NCBI GenBank assembly: GCA_017861495.1
Contig: JAGFXW010000222.1
Coordinates: 1 to 7,988, forward strand
Direction: 5' to 3'
Length of the DNA: 7,988 nucleotides
DNA from: Bacillota bacterium
GTDB lineage: Bacteria; Bacillota_C; Negativicutes; CTSoil-072
Made by a program: the position numbers and the translations under genes. Below are positions 1 through 5,940 of the stretch, one piece after another. Under the pieces are notes generated by a model. The model made no database searches, was not told the DNA's origin, and saw only the letters and a program-made list of their open reading frames with translations. Position 1 is the stretch's first letter. The number at the start of each line of letters is the position of its first letter.

Positions 1-780
1 CCAGGCGGTACCGAAGTTTCCTTTCAGATGAGGATATTTTTTCAATTCCGGATAACCGTGGGCAGGCAGCATTTCTCCGTGGGTGTAAATATTGATGCCT
101 TTTCCTTGCGTCTGATCCAAAAGTTGTTTCAGATCAAGCAGGTCGTGGCCGGTAATGACGATAAACGGTCCTTTTTCGACCAACAGCGGCACGGTAACAG
201 GAACCGGCTGCCCGTAAGCGGAGGTATTCGCTGCATCCAAAATACCCATGCATTTCAGGTTGACCATACCGAATTCCATTAACAGACCCAGCCACTCGTC
301 GGCATTATGCTCTTCTCCTATCGCCCGCATCCCTTTGTACAGCCAGGCGGTTACTTCCGCATCATCCTTGCCTAATACATGGGCGTGCCAGGCATACGCT
401 GCCATTCCACGCAAACCGAAAAGAAGGGTAGAGCGGAGCGACACGATATCTTCATTTCCCGCCCACAGCTCGGCCGGAGCAAAATCCTGGGCGCTGCTGT
501 CCAGCTTCGCTTTTTCCGCTTCGATCTCTCCAATCAGCTTTGCAATACGGGCATAGTCAAAATTAACATTGGTTATGGTAGTAAACAACCCTTGCATCAT
601 GAGCTCATCGGCATGTTTACCGGCACCGCCTTTGGCCGCGGCCCGCGCCAGACCTACCAAGGCACAGGTAAGCACATCCTGCTCATTGGCTACTTCCGCT
701 GACTTTCCGCATACCCCGGCTTTTGTACAGCCTTTTCCCCCTGCAGTCTGTTCGCACTGAAAACAAAACATGTCTCCCAT
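1..780 (-). CDS. hcp: Hybrid cluster protein (hydroxylamine reductase family), 5' part, cut by the window edge
   Basis: Hcp is a cytoplasmic iron-sulfur protein with a [4Fe-4S] cluster and a hybrid Fe-S-O cluster. It reduces hydroxylamine in vitro and is linked to NO detoxification (nitrosative stress) in anaerobes. The 260 codons present begin MGDMFCFQCEQT and read without a break to base 1. The N-terminal cluster motif is C6-x2-C9-x8-C18-x5-C24, the spacing of the short Hcp class from strict anaerobes. GHD (H212) and HGE (E236) fit the first two hybrid-cluster ligands and have the same 24-residue spacing as H244/E268 of Desulfovibrio Hcp. The remaining ligands lie beyond the edge; full proteins are about 540-550 residues. 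I chose ATG 780 because AGGAG sits 6 nt upstream. In-frame ATGs at 771 (MFCFQCE, a common family start) and 819 (no SD) are alternatives. The start sits in a tandem duplication. No functional link to the exporter genes is evident. Confidence 0.95.
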   Translation of the reverse strand, partial: MGDMFCFQCEQTAGGKGCTKAGVCGKSAEVANEQDVLTCALVGLARAAAKGGAGKHADELMMQGLFTTITNVNFDYARIAKLIGEIEAEKAKLDSSAQDFAPAELWAGNEDIVSLRSTLLFGLRGMAAYAWHAHVLGKDDAEVTAWLYKGMRAIGEEHNADEWLGLLMEFGMVNLKCMGILDAANTSAYGQPVPVTVPLLVEKGPFIVITGHDLLDLKQLLDQTQGKGINIYTHGEMLPAHGYPELKKYPHLKGNFGTAW

Positions 781-800
781 TCCAAACTCCTGTCTCCCAT
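690..800 (-). other. Out-of-frame 36-codon ORF overlapping the hcp start
   Basis: The 20-bp duplication creates a second ATG at 800 that is not in the hcp frame. It is preceded by GGAGGAG at 807-813, 6 nt upstream, which is a better SD than that of the real hcp start. Translation from it would begin MGDRSLEWETCF and stop at TAG 690-692, about 30 codons inside hcp. It resembles no known protein. If translated it would more likely act as an upstream ORF lowering Hcp synthesis than make a working peptide. ATG 815 lies in the same frame. The coordinates are certain; a biological role is not. Confidence 0.3.
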
Positions 801-810
801 TCCAAACTCC
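771..810. repeat. Perfect 20-bp tandem duplication over the hcp translation start
   Basis: The unit TGTCTCCCATTCCAAACTCC occurs at 771-790 and again, without change, at 791-810. On the coding strand each unit holds GGAG, a 6-nt spacer and ATGGGAGACA. Because 20 is not a multiple of three, the upstream copy of the ATG is out of frame with hcp. This looks like a recent slippage or duplication event. Confidence 0.95.
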
Positions 811-962
811 TCCATTCATTTAATTTAATGTATCTCGGCTCGTTTTGTATTTTCAATTCAATTAAATTATAACGCAATAAAAATACAGAAATCGGTTGCG
901 CAGGATACCAAAACGCGAGAATAGTACAGAAATTTGTGGGAAATTTTCTCTGAAAGCAACCA
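811..962. other. Intergenic spacer between methyltransferase gene and hcp
   Basis: No gene is visible. Besides the candidate promoter elements, the minus-strand 9-mer ATTTCTGTA occurs twice (884-892 and 925-933), 41 bp apart, on the upstream side of the TATAAT. An AT-rich imperfect hairpin (AGAAATTT against AAATTTCT with one bulge, about 929-951) follows the methyltransferase stop. It has no T-tract on the transcribed side, so I do not call it a terminator. There is no obvious FNR or NsrR palindrome. Confidence 0.5.
827..856 (-). promoter_or_regulatory. Candidate sigma-70-type promoter for hcp
   Basis: On the minus strand TTGAAA (851-856) is followed after 18 nt by TACATT (827-832), which would start a transcript near 820 and give a leader of about 40 nt. 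A perfect TATAAT lies further upstream at 866-871 but has no recognisable -35 at 17 nt, so it could be an activator-dependent alternative. The region is AT-rich. Neither choice is certain. Confidence 0.3.
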
Positions 963-1592
963 TTAGCTCCATTTTCCATTACATTCATTTTCCGCAATAA
1001 CCAGCCTGACAATATCTGCAAATAAGTTTTTCGTTTCGCATATACGGAAGCCTGCATCTGCAGTAAGAGAAACCGTTTTGCGGTTAATATGATCCCCCAG
1101 CAGCCGGACCGTAAGCGGATTAAACCAGTTTAACAAGGCGGCCAGGACTCGGTTCTCACTTGCCATGTGTTCAATTAGAATAAGTCTTCCTCCCGGTTTG
1201 AGAACGCGGCGGCATTCTTTCAACCCTTGCAACGGATCCGTGACAGAACAAAATACAAAAGCAGCCAGCACGCAATCAAAACTACAGGAGCGAATTGGTA
1301 ATTCCAAAACATCCATCGTTTCCAACCGAACCGGCAGCTTCATATCGGACGCTTTACTCCGAGCCTTATCAAGCATTCGTTTACTAATATCAATTCCCAG
1401 AATTTCTTGACAACTATCGGGATAAAAAGGCAGATTTAAACCAGTCCCAACCCCTACCTCCAGTACACACCCATAAGCAAAGCCGGTTGCCTCGCGACGC
1501 CACGCAGAAGGAATGATGTTGTCGATGAGATCGTAACTACTTGCAATTTTGTCATATTTGCTTTCTATATTCCGATTTTTTGTATTATCCAC
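963..1592 (-). CDS. Class I SAM-dependent methyltransferase (UbiE/METTL7-like), 209 aa
   Basis: Predicted soluble S-adenosylmethionine-dependent methyltransferase with a Rossmann fold. Motif I is VLEVGVGTGL at residues 43-52. D68 in GIDIS is the expected ribose-binding acid. FVFCSVTDP (112-120) and RRVLKPGGRLILIEH (128-142) are typical of the Methyltransf_11 group that includes UbiE-like and METTL7-like enzymes. Length is normal for a stand-alone enzyme. The start is GTG at 1590-1592 with AAGG 9 nt upstream. An overlapping out-of-frame ATG at 1597-1599 reads only MYSG before a stop. It lies 19 nt after the ABM-fold gene and is probably the last gene of the exporter operon. The acceptor cannot be told: a quinone, a lipid or a small xenobiotic are all possible. 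A housekeeping menaquinone role is less likely because no quinone genes are nearby. Confidence 0.85.
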   Translation of the reverse strand: MDNTKNRNIESKYDKIASSYDLIDNIIPSAWRREATGFAYGCVLEVGVGTGLNLPFYPDSCQEILGIDISKRMLDKARSKASDMKLPVRLETMDVLELPIRSCSFDCVLAAFVFCSVTDPLQGLKECRRVLKPGGRLILIEHMASENRVLAALLNWFNPLTVRLLGDHINRKTVSLTADAGFRICETKNLFADIVRLVIAENECNGKWS

Positions 1593-1611
1593 TATACATC
1601 GCCTTAGTATT

Positions 1612-1902
1612 TTATAGTTCTACTACTTCATAAAAGTGAGGTTTAGGGTACCCGTCAAGCAGCGGTAATATTTTTTTCTGTGCCGCTTCATGAATAGGAC
1701 TGCTATGCATCGCCATAAAAGTTTCCTTGCTCTCGTGTTCAACTATTGCCGCATAGTTTCCTCCTTCTTGCGGCTTTAACAATCTGCGGCTGATAAACCC
1801 CTTATGTTTGGCATACTCTTCATTGGTCCAGACAAACCAGTTCCTGAATTCTGCATCTTTTCCTTCTTTAATTGGTGGAAAAAAAACAATATTAACCAAC
1901 AT
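1612..1902 (-). CDS. Small ABM-fold (antibiotic biosynthesis monooxygenase-like) protein, 96 aa
   Basis: A single-domain protein of the dimeric alpha/beta-barrel (ABM) type. The N-terminal strand is MLVNIVFF, followed by the KEGKDAEFRNWFVWTNE helix region, then a central GNYAAIVEHESKETF segment like the family's 'vlvevW.d.eaF'. Members include cofactor-free monooxygenases, heme-degrading IsdG/HmoA enzymes and proteins of unknown role. The Trp and His of the IsdG active site are not evident: His replaces Trp in VEHESKE and Gln appears near the expected His. Heme degradation is therefore not supported. The start is well fixed: GGAGG lies 8 nt before ATG 1902. It follows the TetR stop by 15 nt and precedes the methyltransferase by 19 nt, so it is co-transcribed with both. 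Oxidation or binding of a small molecule related to the pump's substrate is a guess. Confidence 0.65.
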   Translation of the reverse strand: MLVNIVFFPPIKEGKDAEFRNWFVWTNEEYAKHKGFISRRLLKPQEGGNYAAIVEHESKETFMAMHSSPIHEAAQKKILPLLDGYPKPHFYEVVEL

Positions 1903-1917
1903 AACGGTGCCCTCCTT

Positions 1918-2505
1918 TTATAAAATTAATGAACGTTGATAACTTTGCCACAATTTTTGCGGGTAATCGTCCAATAATTCTTTATTGAGCTGGCTAAGAA
2001 TAGCCAACGGCTGCACCATTCCCAAAAAGAGCATAGCCGCGGCTGTGACATCGGTATCCGGATTGATTTCCCCATTTTTCTTTCCCAAAAGCAATAATTT
2101 TTGGACTTCATATACATACGATTGAACGACCGACATCATTCTACTTTTCAGTTCAGGAACACGATTGCTGCTGATCAAAAAATACAGGATGCGCGGAACG
2201 GCAGGTTCTTCGTGAATCAATCGGACATGAAGTTCGAAAAGCGTCTTCAGTTTATCTATTGCCGTCGTGTTTTGCGTTGTTACTTGCTGTAAATTCTCCT
2301 GCAATTGTTTCCCGATAAAATCGATAAGAGCGGCAATGATTTCTTCTTTATTATTAAAATGCCGATATATCGCGGAAGGGACCAACTGAATAATCGAGGC
2401 AATCGCATTGATGTTCAGGTTATCCAGCCCATACTGTTCTACGATCGTGAGTGAAGCCCGTATGATCTCTTCCTTCCGCGTTTCTGTATTTTTTCTGCTT
2501 CGCAT
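1918..2505 (-). CDS. TetR/AcrR-family transcriptional regulator, 195 aa
   Basis: Cytoplasmic DNA-binding protein, most likely the ligand-responsive repressor of this exporter operon. The N-terminal TetR domain is clear: TRKEEIIRASLTIVEQYG (residues 9-26), then the helix-turn-helix at about 32-51 ending in the hallmark SAIYRHFNNKEE (44-55). The rest is a helical ligand/dimerisation domain without a recognisable subfamily motif. Length is typical. I start at ATG 2505, since GGAGG stands 7 nt upstream. The longer in-frame start at 2553, overlapping the permease stop, has no SD and adds 16 residues of non-conserved sequence. In E. coli the YbhFSR exporter is also accompanied by a TetR regulator (CecR/YbiH), there placed first. 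This protein does not clearly match that C-terminal domain, so I do not use that name. Its own operator is not identified. Confidence 0.9.
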   Translation of the reverse strand: MRSRKNTETRKEEIIRASLTIVEQYGLDNLNINAIASIIQLVPSAIYRHFNNKEEIIAALIDFIGKQLQENLQQVTTQNTTAIDKLKTLFELHVRLIHEEPAVPRILYFLISSNRVPELKSRMMSVVQSYVYEVQKLLLLGKKNGEINPDTDVTAAAMLFLGMVQPLAILSQLNKELLDDYPQKLWQSYQRSLIL

Positions 2506-2510
2506 GCTTC

Positions 2511-2517
2511 TCCCTCC
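2511..2517 (-). promoter_or_regulatory. Shine-Dalgarno site fixing the TetR start
   Basis: GGAGGGA on the minus strand, with its GGAGG core 7 nt before ATG 2505. It is strong for this window, where the two permease genes upstream have hardly any SD. The regulator can therefore be translated independently of coupling with the permease. Confidence 0.75.
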
Positions 2518-2552
2518 AGCCATTTCCCAAAAACACATTTGTATTGACTTCA

Positions 2553-3677
2553 TTAAGCTAAATTCTTACGAAATTTTTTTACAGCGATTGTCAATAAGAG
2601 TAATCCCAATAAAAGTAACGCCATGATTTGCGGCCACAGAACGGTTACACCGACCCCTTTTAAAAAGATCCCGCGAATAATGATTAAGAAATAACGCAGC
2701 GGATTCAAGTAAGTAAATCCTTGTACAAGTTCCGGCATATTGGCGATAGGAAACATAAAGCCTGACAACAGTATTGCCGGCAAATAAAAGAAAAAGGTCG
2801 ACATCATGGCTTGCTGCTGCGTATCGGATACTGTAGAAATAAGAAGTCCAATGCCGACTGTTGTCATCAGATAAAAGCCATTGGCGATAAACAGGATCAG
2901 CAAACTGCCGCGAACCGGGATATCAAACCAAAACACGCTTACCAACGTAACGAAAATCATATTGACGAAGCCAAGAATAATGGATGGCATGGTTTTGCCC
3001 AAAATAAACTCAAGCGGAGTGATGGGGGTAACGACGATTTGCTCCATCGTTCCCATTTCCTTTTCCCGCACCACAGACATGCTGGTTAACAACAAGGAAA
3101 CAAGCATAACGATCGCCGCGATGACCCCTGGCACGTAAAAATTGCGGCTCGTCAGGTTCTCGTTAAACCATGCGCGCGTCTCAAGATTTACTCCCGCAGG
3201 TTCCCATCCGGGAAGTCCGGCCCGTTTTTTCATCAACTCCACAGCATCATTCTGGATAATGTTGCCGGCATAATTCAAAACCACACCCGCCGTATTGGAG
3301 TCGGTTCCGTCCACGATAATTTGGACAGTTGCTGTCTTGCCGCTTGCCAGTATGCTGGCAAAATCTGTTGGAACACGGATAATCGCAGCGCTTTTTCCCT
3401 GATTGATCAGTTCATCGATTTCCCGTTCACTGTAGATCACGGCGTTCACTATAAAATATCCGGAATGGATGAACCGGTCAATCAGTTCGCGGCTTTCCGG
3501 CGTTCCCGACTGATCGAAAATCGCTGTGTTTATTTGTTTCACATCCGTTGTCACCGCATAACCGAAAATCATGCTCTGAACAAGCGGCATAACCAAAACA
3601 ATGGCCCGCATTTTCGGGTTGCGAAGAATCTGGATAAATTCTTTTTTGATCATATGACGCAAACGTTCAAAAACCAT
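2553..3677 (-). CDS. ABC-2 type exporter permease, YbhR/YbhS-like, second permease, 374 aa
   Basis: Inner-membrane subunit of the exporter, forming the transport path together with the preceding permease. The layout is that of ABC2_membrane_3 proteins. A cytoplasmic start (RLRHMIKKEFIQILRNPK) leads into the first membrane segment (about 24-42). A large extracytoplasmic domain (about 45-180) contains VDGTDSNTA and ends in WFNENLTSRNFYVPG. Five further hydrophobic segments lie between about 182 and 368. REKEMGTMEQIVVTP, after the second segment, is the conserved cytoplasmic coupling region expected to touch the ATPase. LLSGFMFPIANMP and YLNPLRYF are family hallmarks. Size matches E. coli YbhR (about 368). 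It begins 3 nt after the first permease with a poor SD, so translation is probably coupled. Its stop overlaps a possible but unlikely regulator start by one base. Confidence 0.93.
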   Translation of the reverse strand: MVFERLRHMIKKEFIQILRNPKMRAIVLVMPLVQSMIFGYAVTTDVKQINTAIFDQSGTPESRELIDRFIHSGYFIVNAVIYSEREIDELINQGKSAAIIRVPTDFASILASGKTATVQIIVDGTDSNTAGVVLNYAGNIIQNDAVELMKKRAGLPGWEPAGVNLETRAWFNENLTSRNFYVPGVIAAIVMLVSLLLTSMSVVREKEMGTMEQIVVTPITPLEFILGKTMPSIILGFVNMIFVTLVSVFWFDIPVRGSLLILFIANGFYLMTTVGIGLLISTVSDTQQQAMMSTFFFYLPAILLSGFMFPIANMPELVQGFTYLNPLRYFLIIIRGIFLKGVGVTVLWPQIMALLLLGLLLLTIAVKKFRKNLA

Positions 3678-3680
3678 AGT

Positions 3681-4814
3681 TTACACCAGTCTTTTTTTGA
3701 GTTTTTTATTCGCAACGAGGATCAGCACAACGCCAAAGACAAGCAGGAACAGCGCTTCCGTAAGAATAATTTCAAGAGTTGCGCCTTTTAGGTAAATACT
3801 TTTTAAAATGGCGACAAAATAGCGTGATGGAACAAGATATGTAATTGCCTGAATCGGCTGCGGCATATTGGCGATTGCATACATAAAGCCGGACAGCAAA
3901 AAAGATGGCAGAAACGTCAACACCATGGCTAACTGGCTGGCAAGAAGCTGCGACCGAGTCACAATACTGATCAACATACCCATTGCGAGCGCTCCCGGCA
4001 GAAACAGCGCCGTCATGCCGAAAACCAACGCTGCATTACCCCGCAAAGGCACTTCAAACAGATATTTCCCCATCAAAACAGCCAGCAGCACGTCCAGCAT
4101 TCCGATCAAAAAATAGGGCGTCAATTTGCCGATAATCAGTTCAATCGGTTTTAAGGGAGTTGTAATGAGCTGCTCCATGGTCCCGTTTTCCCATTCACGG
4201 GCAATGGTAAGGGATGTCAACAACGAGGCGATTACCATCATGATCACTGCAATAAGACCGGGGATAATATAGTTTTTTGCCTGCATATTCTGATTAAACC
4301 ACACCCGAACTTTCCCATCCAATGGAATACTTATCGTCTTTGCGCCCCTTTTTTGCGCGGCTTGGATCAGTATCGAGTTGGTATACCCGTTGGTGACAGC
4401 TTGCGCATAACCGGCAGCGATTGTTGCCGTATTCGCATCACTGCCGTCAACAATTAATTGAACATTCACTTCGTGCCCGCTCTGCAGCTTGCGGCTAAAA
4501 TCACTGGGTATCACAAGCGCCAACGTCGCCTCACGCTTATCAATCATTTCTTCAATTTCCGCATAAGAACCGACTGCGGCATTCAGACTAAAATAACGGG
4601 AAGCAGTGAACCGTCCGATAAATTCACGGCTGTCATCCGTTCTGTTTTGATCCCATACAACCAATGGAACACGATCAACGTCAAGGCTTAACGACGAACC
4701 AAACAGAAAAATCAATAAGATCGGCATGGCGATAGCCATTCCCAAACTCCGGTAATCGCGAAGAATATGAATAAATTCTTTGCGGATTATGGCCAATACA
4801 CGATAGATATTCAT
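3681..4814 (-). CDS. ABC-2 type exporter permease, YbhS-like, first permease, 377 aa
   Basis: Paralogue and probable partner of the following permease. IIRKEFIHILRDYRSLG precedes the first membrane segment (about 24-42). The extracytoplasmic domain carries VDGSDANTAT and ends near VWFNQNMQAKNYIIPG. The coupling segment is REWENGTMEQLITTPLKP, followed by several hydrophobic helices with LLSGFMYAIANMP and YLVPSRYF. The length equals that of E. coli YbhS (377), and the position right after the ATPases matches YbhFSR. ATG 4814 is the only reasonable start. It has no good SD: AGGG lies too far upstream at about 4833-4837. Unlike the other exporter genes it is separated from its upstream neighbour, by a 157-bp hairpin-rich gap that may change its expression relative to the ATPases. 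Confidence 0.93.
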   Translation of the reverse strand: MNIYRVLAIIRKEFIHILRDYRSLGMAIAMPILLIFLFGSSLSLDVDRVPLVVWDQNRTDDSREFIGRFTASRYFSLNAAVGSYAEIEEMIDKREATLALVIPSDFSRKLQSGHEVNVQLIVDGSDANTATIAAGYAQAVTNGYTNSILIQAAQKRGAKTISIPLDGKVRVWFNQNMQAKNYIIPGLIAVIMMVIASLLTSLTIAREWENGTMEQLITTPLKPIELIIGKLTPYFLIGMLDVLLAVLMGKYLFEVPLRGNAALVFGMTALFLPGALAMGMLISIVTRSQLLASQLAMVLTFLPSFLLSGFMYAIANMPQPIQAITYLVPSRYFVAILKSIYLKGATLEIILTEALFLLVFGVVLILVANKKLKKRLV

Positions 4815-4856
4815 AACATGATCACACTCTTCACCCTGTTTTTTTATCTCGTTAAC

Positions 4857-4899
4857 AGCCTGTAAGACCCCGCCCTCTTAGGTCGGGGATCAACAGGCT
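4857..4899 (-). repeat. Nested stem-loop in the ATPase-permease gap
   Basis: AGCCTGT (4857-4863) pairs with ACAGGCT (4893-4899), and inside it CCCCG (4868-4872) pairs with CGGGG (4884-4888). In the minus-strand RNA a GA/UC step joins these into one interrupted stem of about 14 pairs. There is no T-tract after it on either strand, so it is not a standard intrinsic terminator. It may be part of the same repeat element as the sequence at 4913-4989, or an mRNA structure before the permease genes. Confidence 0.6.
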
Positions 4900-4941
4900 A
4901 TAACACTCGAAACCCTAAAGGGAAACTTCGGCTTCGCGAAG

Positions 4942-4972
4942 GGTTCGGAAGGGCAATAACCCCCTCCGAACC
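4942..4972 (-). repeat. Hairpin directly after the second ATPase stop codon (left repeat copy)
   Basis: GGTTCGGA (4942-4949) pairs with TCCGAACC (4965-4972), and GGG (4951-4953) with CCC (4961-4963). In the minus-strand transcript the mismatch between them becomes a G-U pair, making a continuous 12-bp stem with a 7-nt loop. The outermost base belongs to the TAG stop. No U-tract follows, so mRNA protection or partial attenuation is more likely than termination. Two further palindromes stand beside it: CTTCGCGAAG (4932-4941) and CCCTAAAGGG (4913-4922). Confidence 0.7.
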
Positions 4973-4989
4973 TAAGGCTCACTTATATC
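4951..4989. repeat. Left copy of a 39-bp perfect inverted repeat
   Basis: This stretch is the exact reverse complement of 7891-7929. Identity ends sharply at 4989/7891 on the side facing the enclosed genes. On the outer side similarity continues in blocks: CCGAACCC matches with a 1-nt shift, and GCTTCGCGAA at 4931-4940 corresponds to 7979-7988. The right copy carries 38 extra bases between these blocks. The whole element probably extends left to about 4851. The copy covers codons D-I-S-E-P and the stop of the ATPase gene. Confidence 0.9.
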
Positions 4990-5940
4990 ATGGGCTTCAA
5001 TAATCGACACAAAAACATCTTCCAGAGAAGGCTTAATCGCTTCTAACTTTGTATAAGGAATATTGTTTTTCTTCAAAACTGCATCAATTACCGGAATAGC
5101 CGACTGGGCATTTTCCACGGAAAGATGCAGGCCCCTGCCAAAAAGAGCCGCTTCTTTTGCTTCCGAAATGCCACTGATTACTTTCAACATGGCAAAGGGA
5201 TCGTCACATTCCAAGTTTAAAATTTCAGCCGCCATATAATTTTGTTTTAATTCTTCCGGCGTACCGATCGCTACCAATTCTCCTTTGTAAATCATTGCCA
5301 AACGATCACAATATTCCGCTTCATCCATATAATGGGTGGTAACAAACACCGTGACGCCTTCTCCTGTCAGTTGATAAATCAAATCCCAAAAATTGCGGCG
5401 GGAGATCGGGTCCACGCCGGATGTTGGCTCATCAAGAAAAATCACCTGGGGCTTATGCAGCAAGGCACAGCCCAAAGCCAACCGCTGCCTCCATCCACTG
5501 GCAAGTGTGGAAGTGAAACTTGTGCGGTGTTCCTCAAGTCCTGCCATTTTAACGACCCAATCTTTCCGTTCCTGCTTTTGTGCTTTCGGAATCTGGTAAA
5601 TCCCACTATAAAAGTCAATGTTCTCTTCTACGGTAAGATCTTCATACAGCGAAAACTTTTGCGACATATAACCGATATTCGCTTTAATATGTTCTGCCTG
5701 ATTAAACACATCAAACCCAATCACCTGCGCTTTTCCGGCAGTCGGCAGTATGATGCCGCACAGCATCCTGATCGTTGTCGACTTTCCAGCCCCGTTGGGG
5801 CCGAGAAATCCAAATATTTCGCCCCGCTTAACTTGGAAAGACACTTTTTTAACAGCAGTAAACGCTCCATACCGTTTTTCCAGGTTTTCGACAACAACCG
5901 CATATTCCAATGCTTCATTATGAATTGTATTATCGGCCAT
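4972..5940 (-). CDS. ABC exporter ATPase, second subunit (C-terminal YbhF half-like), 322 aa
   Basis: Cytoplasmic nucleotide-binding subunit, expected to pair with the ATPase encoded just upstream and drive the two permeases. Motifs: Walker A GPNGAGKST (47-55), Q-loop Q94 in YMSQ, Walker B VIFLDEP (166-172), D-loop GVDP (175-178) and H-loop H203 in TTHYMDEAE. The signature is degenerate: LASGW at 146-150 in place of LSGGQ. A C-terminal extension with IKPSLEDVFVSIIE is typical of this drug-exporter ATPase group. ATG 5940 is preferred and overlaps the previous gene by 11 nt; GTG 5949 is possible but only 2 nt from the GGAAAG motif. Length is normal for a single ATPase; in E. coli the two units are fused as YbhF (about 578). 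Oddity: the last residues DISEP and the TAG stop lie inside the inverted repeat, so the natural C-terminus may have been replaced when the repeat inserted. Confidence 0.95.
   Translation of the reverse strand: MADNTIHNEALEYAVVVENLEKRYGAFTAVKKVSFQVKRGEIFGFLGPNGAGKSTTIRMLCGIILPTAGKAQVIGFDVFNQAEHIKANIGYMSQKFSLYEDLTVEENIDFYSGIYQIPKAQKQERKDWVVKMAGLEEHRTSFTSTLASGWRQRLALGCALLHKPQVIFLDEPTSGVDPISRRNFWDLIYQLTGEGVTVFVTTHYMDEAEYCDRLAMIYKGELVAIGTPEELKQNYMAAEILNLECDDPFAMLKVISGISEAKEAALFGRGLHLSVENAQSAIPVIDAVLKKNNIPYTKLEAIKPSLEDVFVSIIEAHDISEP

Noticed and set aside
771..810. CRISPR or minisatellite array
   Set aside because: Only two directly adjacent 20-bp units without spacers; this is a simple tandem duplication.
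683..1057. 124-codon minus-strand ORF spanning the hcp upstream region
   Set aside because: It overlaps the methyltransferase 3' end, the AT-rich spacer and the hcp start in a third frame. It has no SD and no recognisable domain, and is explained as open frame by chance.
1612..1902. IsdG/HmoA-type heme-degrading monooxygenase
   Set aside because: The family fold fits, but the characteristic Trp and His of the heme-oxygenase active site are not seen.
1918..2553. Longer TetR start at 2553 and identity with E. coli CecR (YbiH)
   Set aside because: The longer start has no SD, whereas ATG 2505 has a strong one. Beyond the general TetR HTH I could not match the C-terminal domain to CecR.
4942..4972. 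Intrinsic terminator after the ATPase genes
   Set aside because: The stem is strong but no U-tract follows on the transcribed strand, and the required permeases lie downstream in the same direction.
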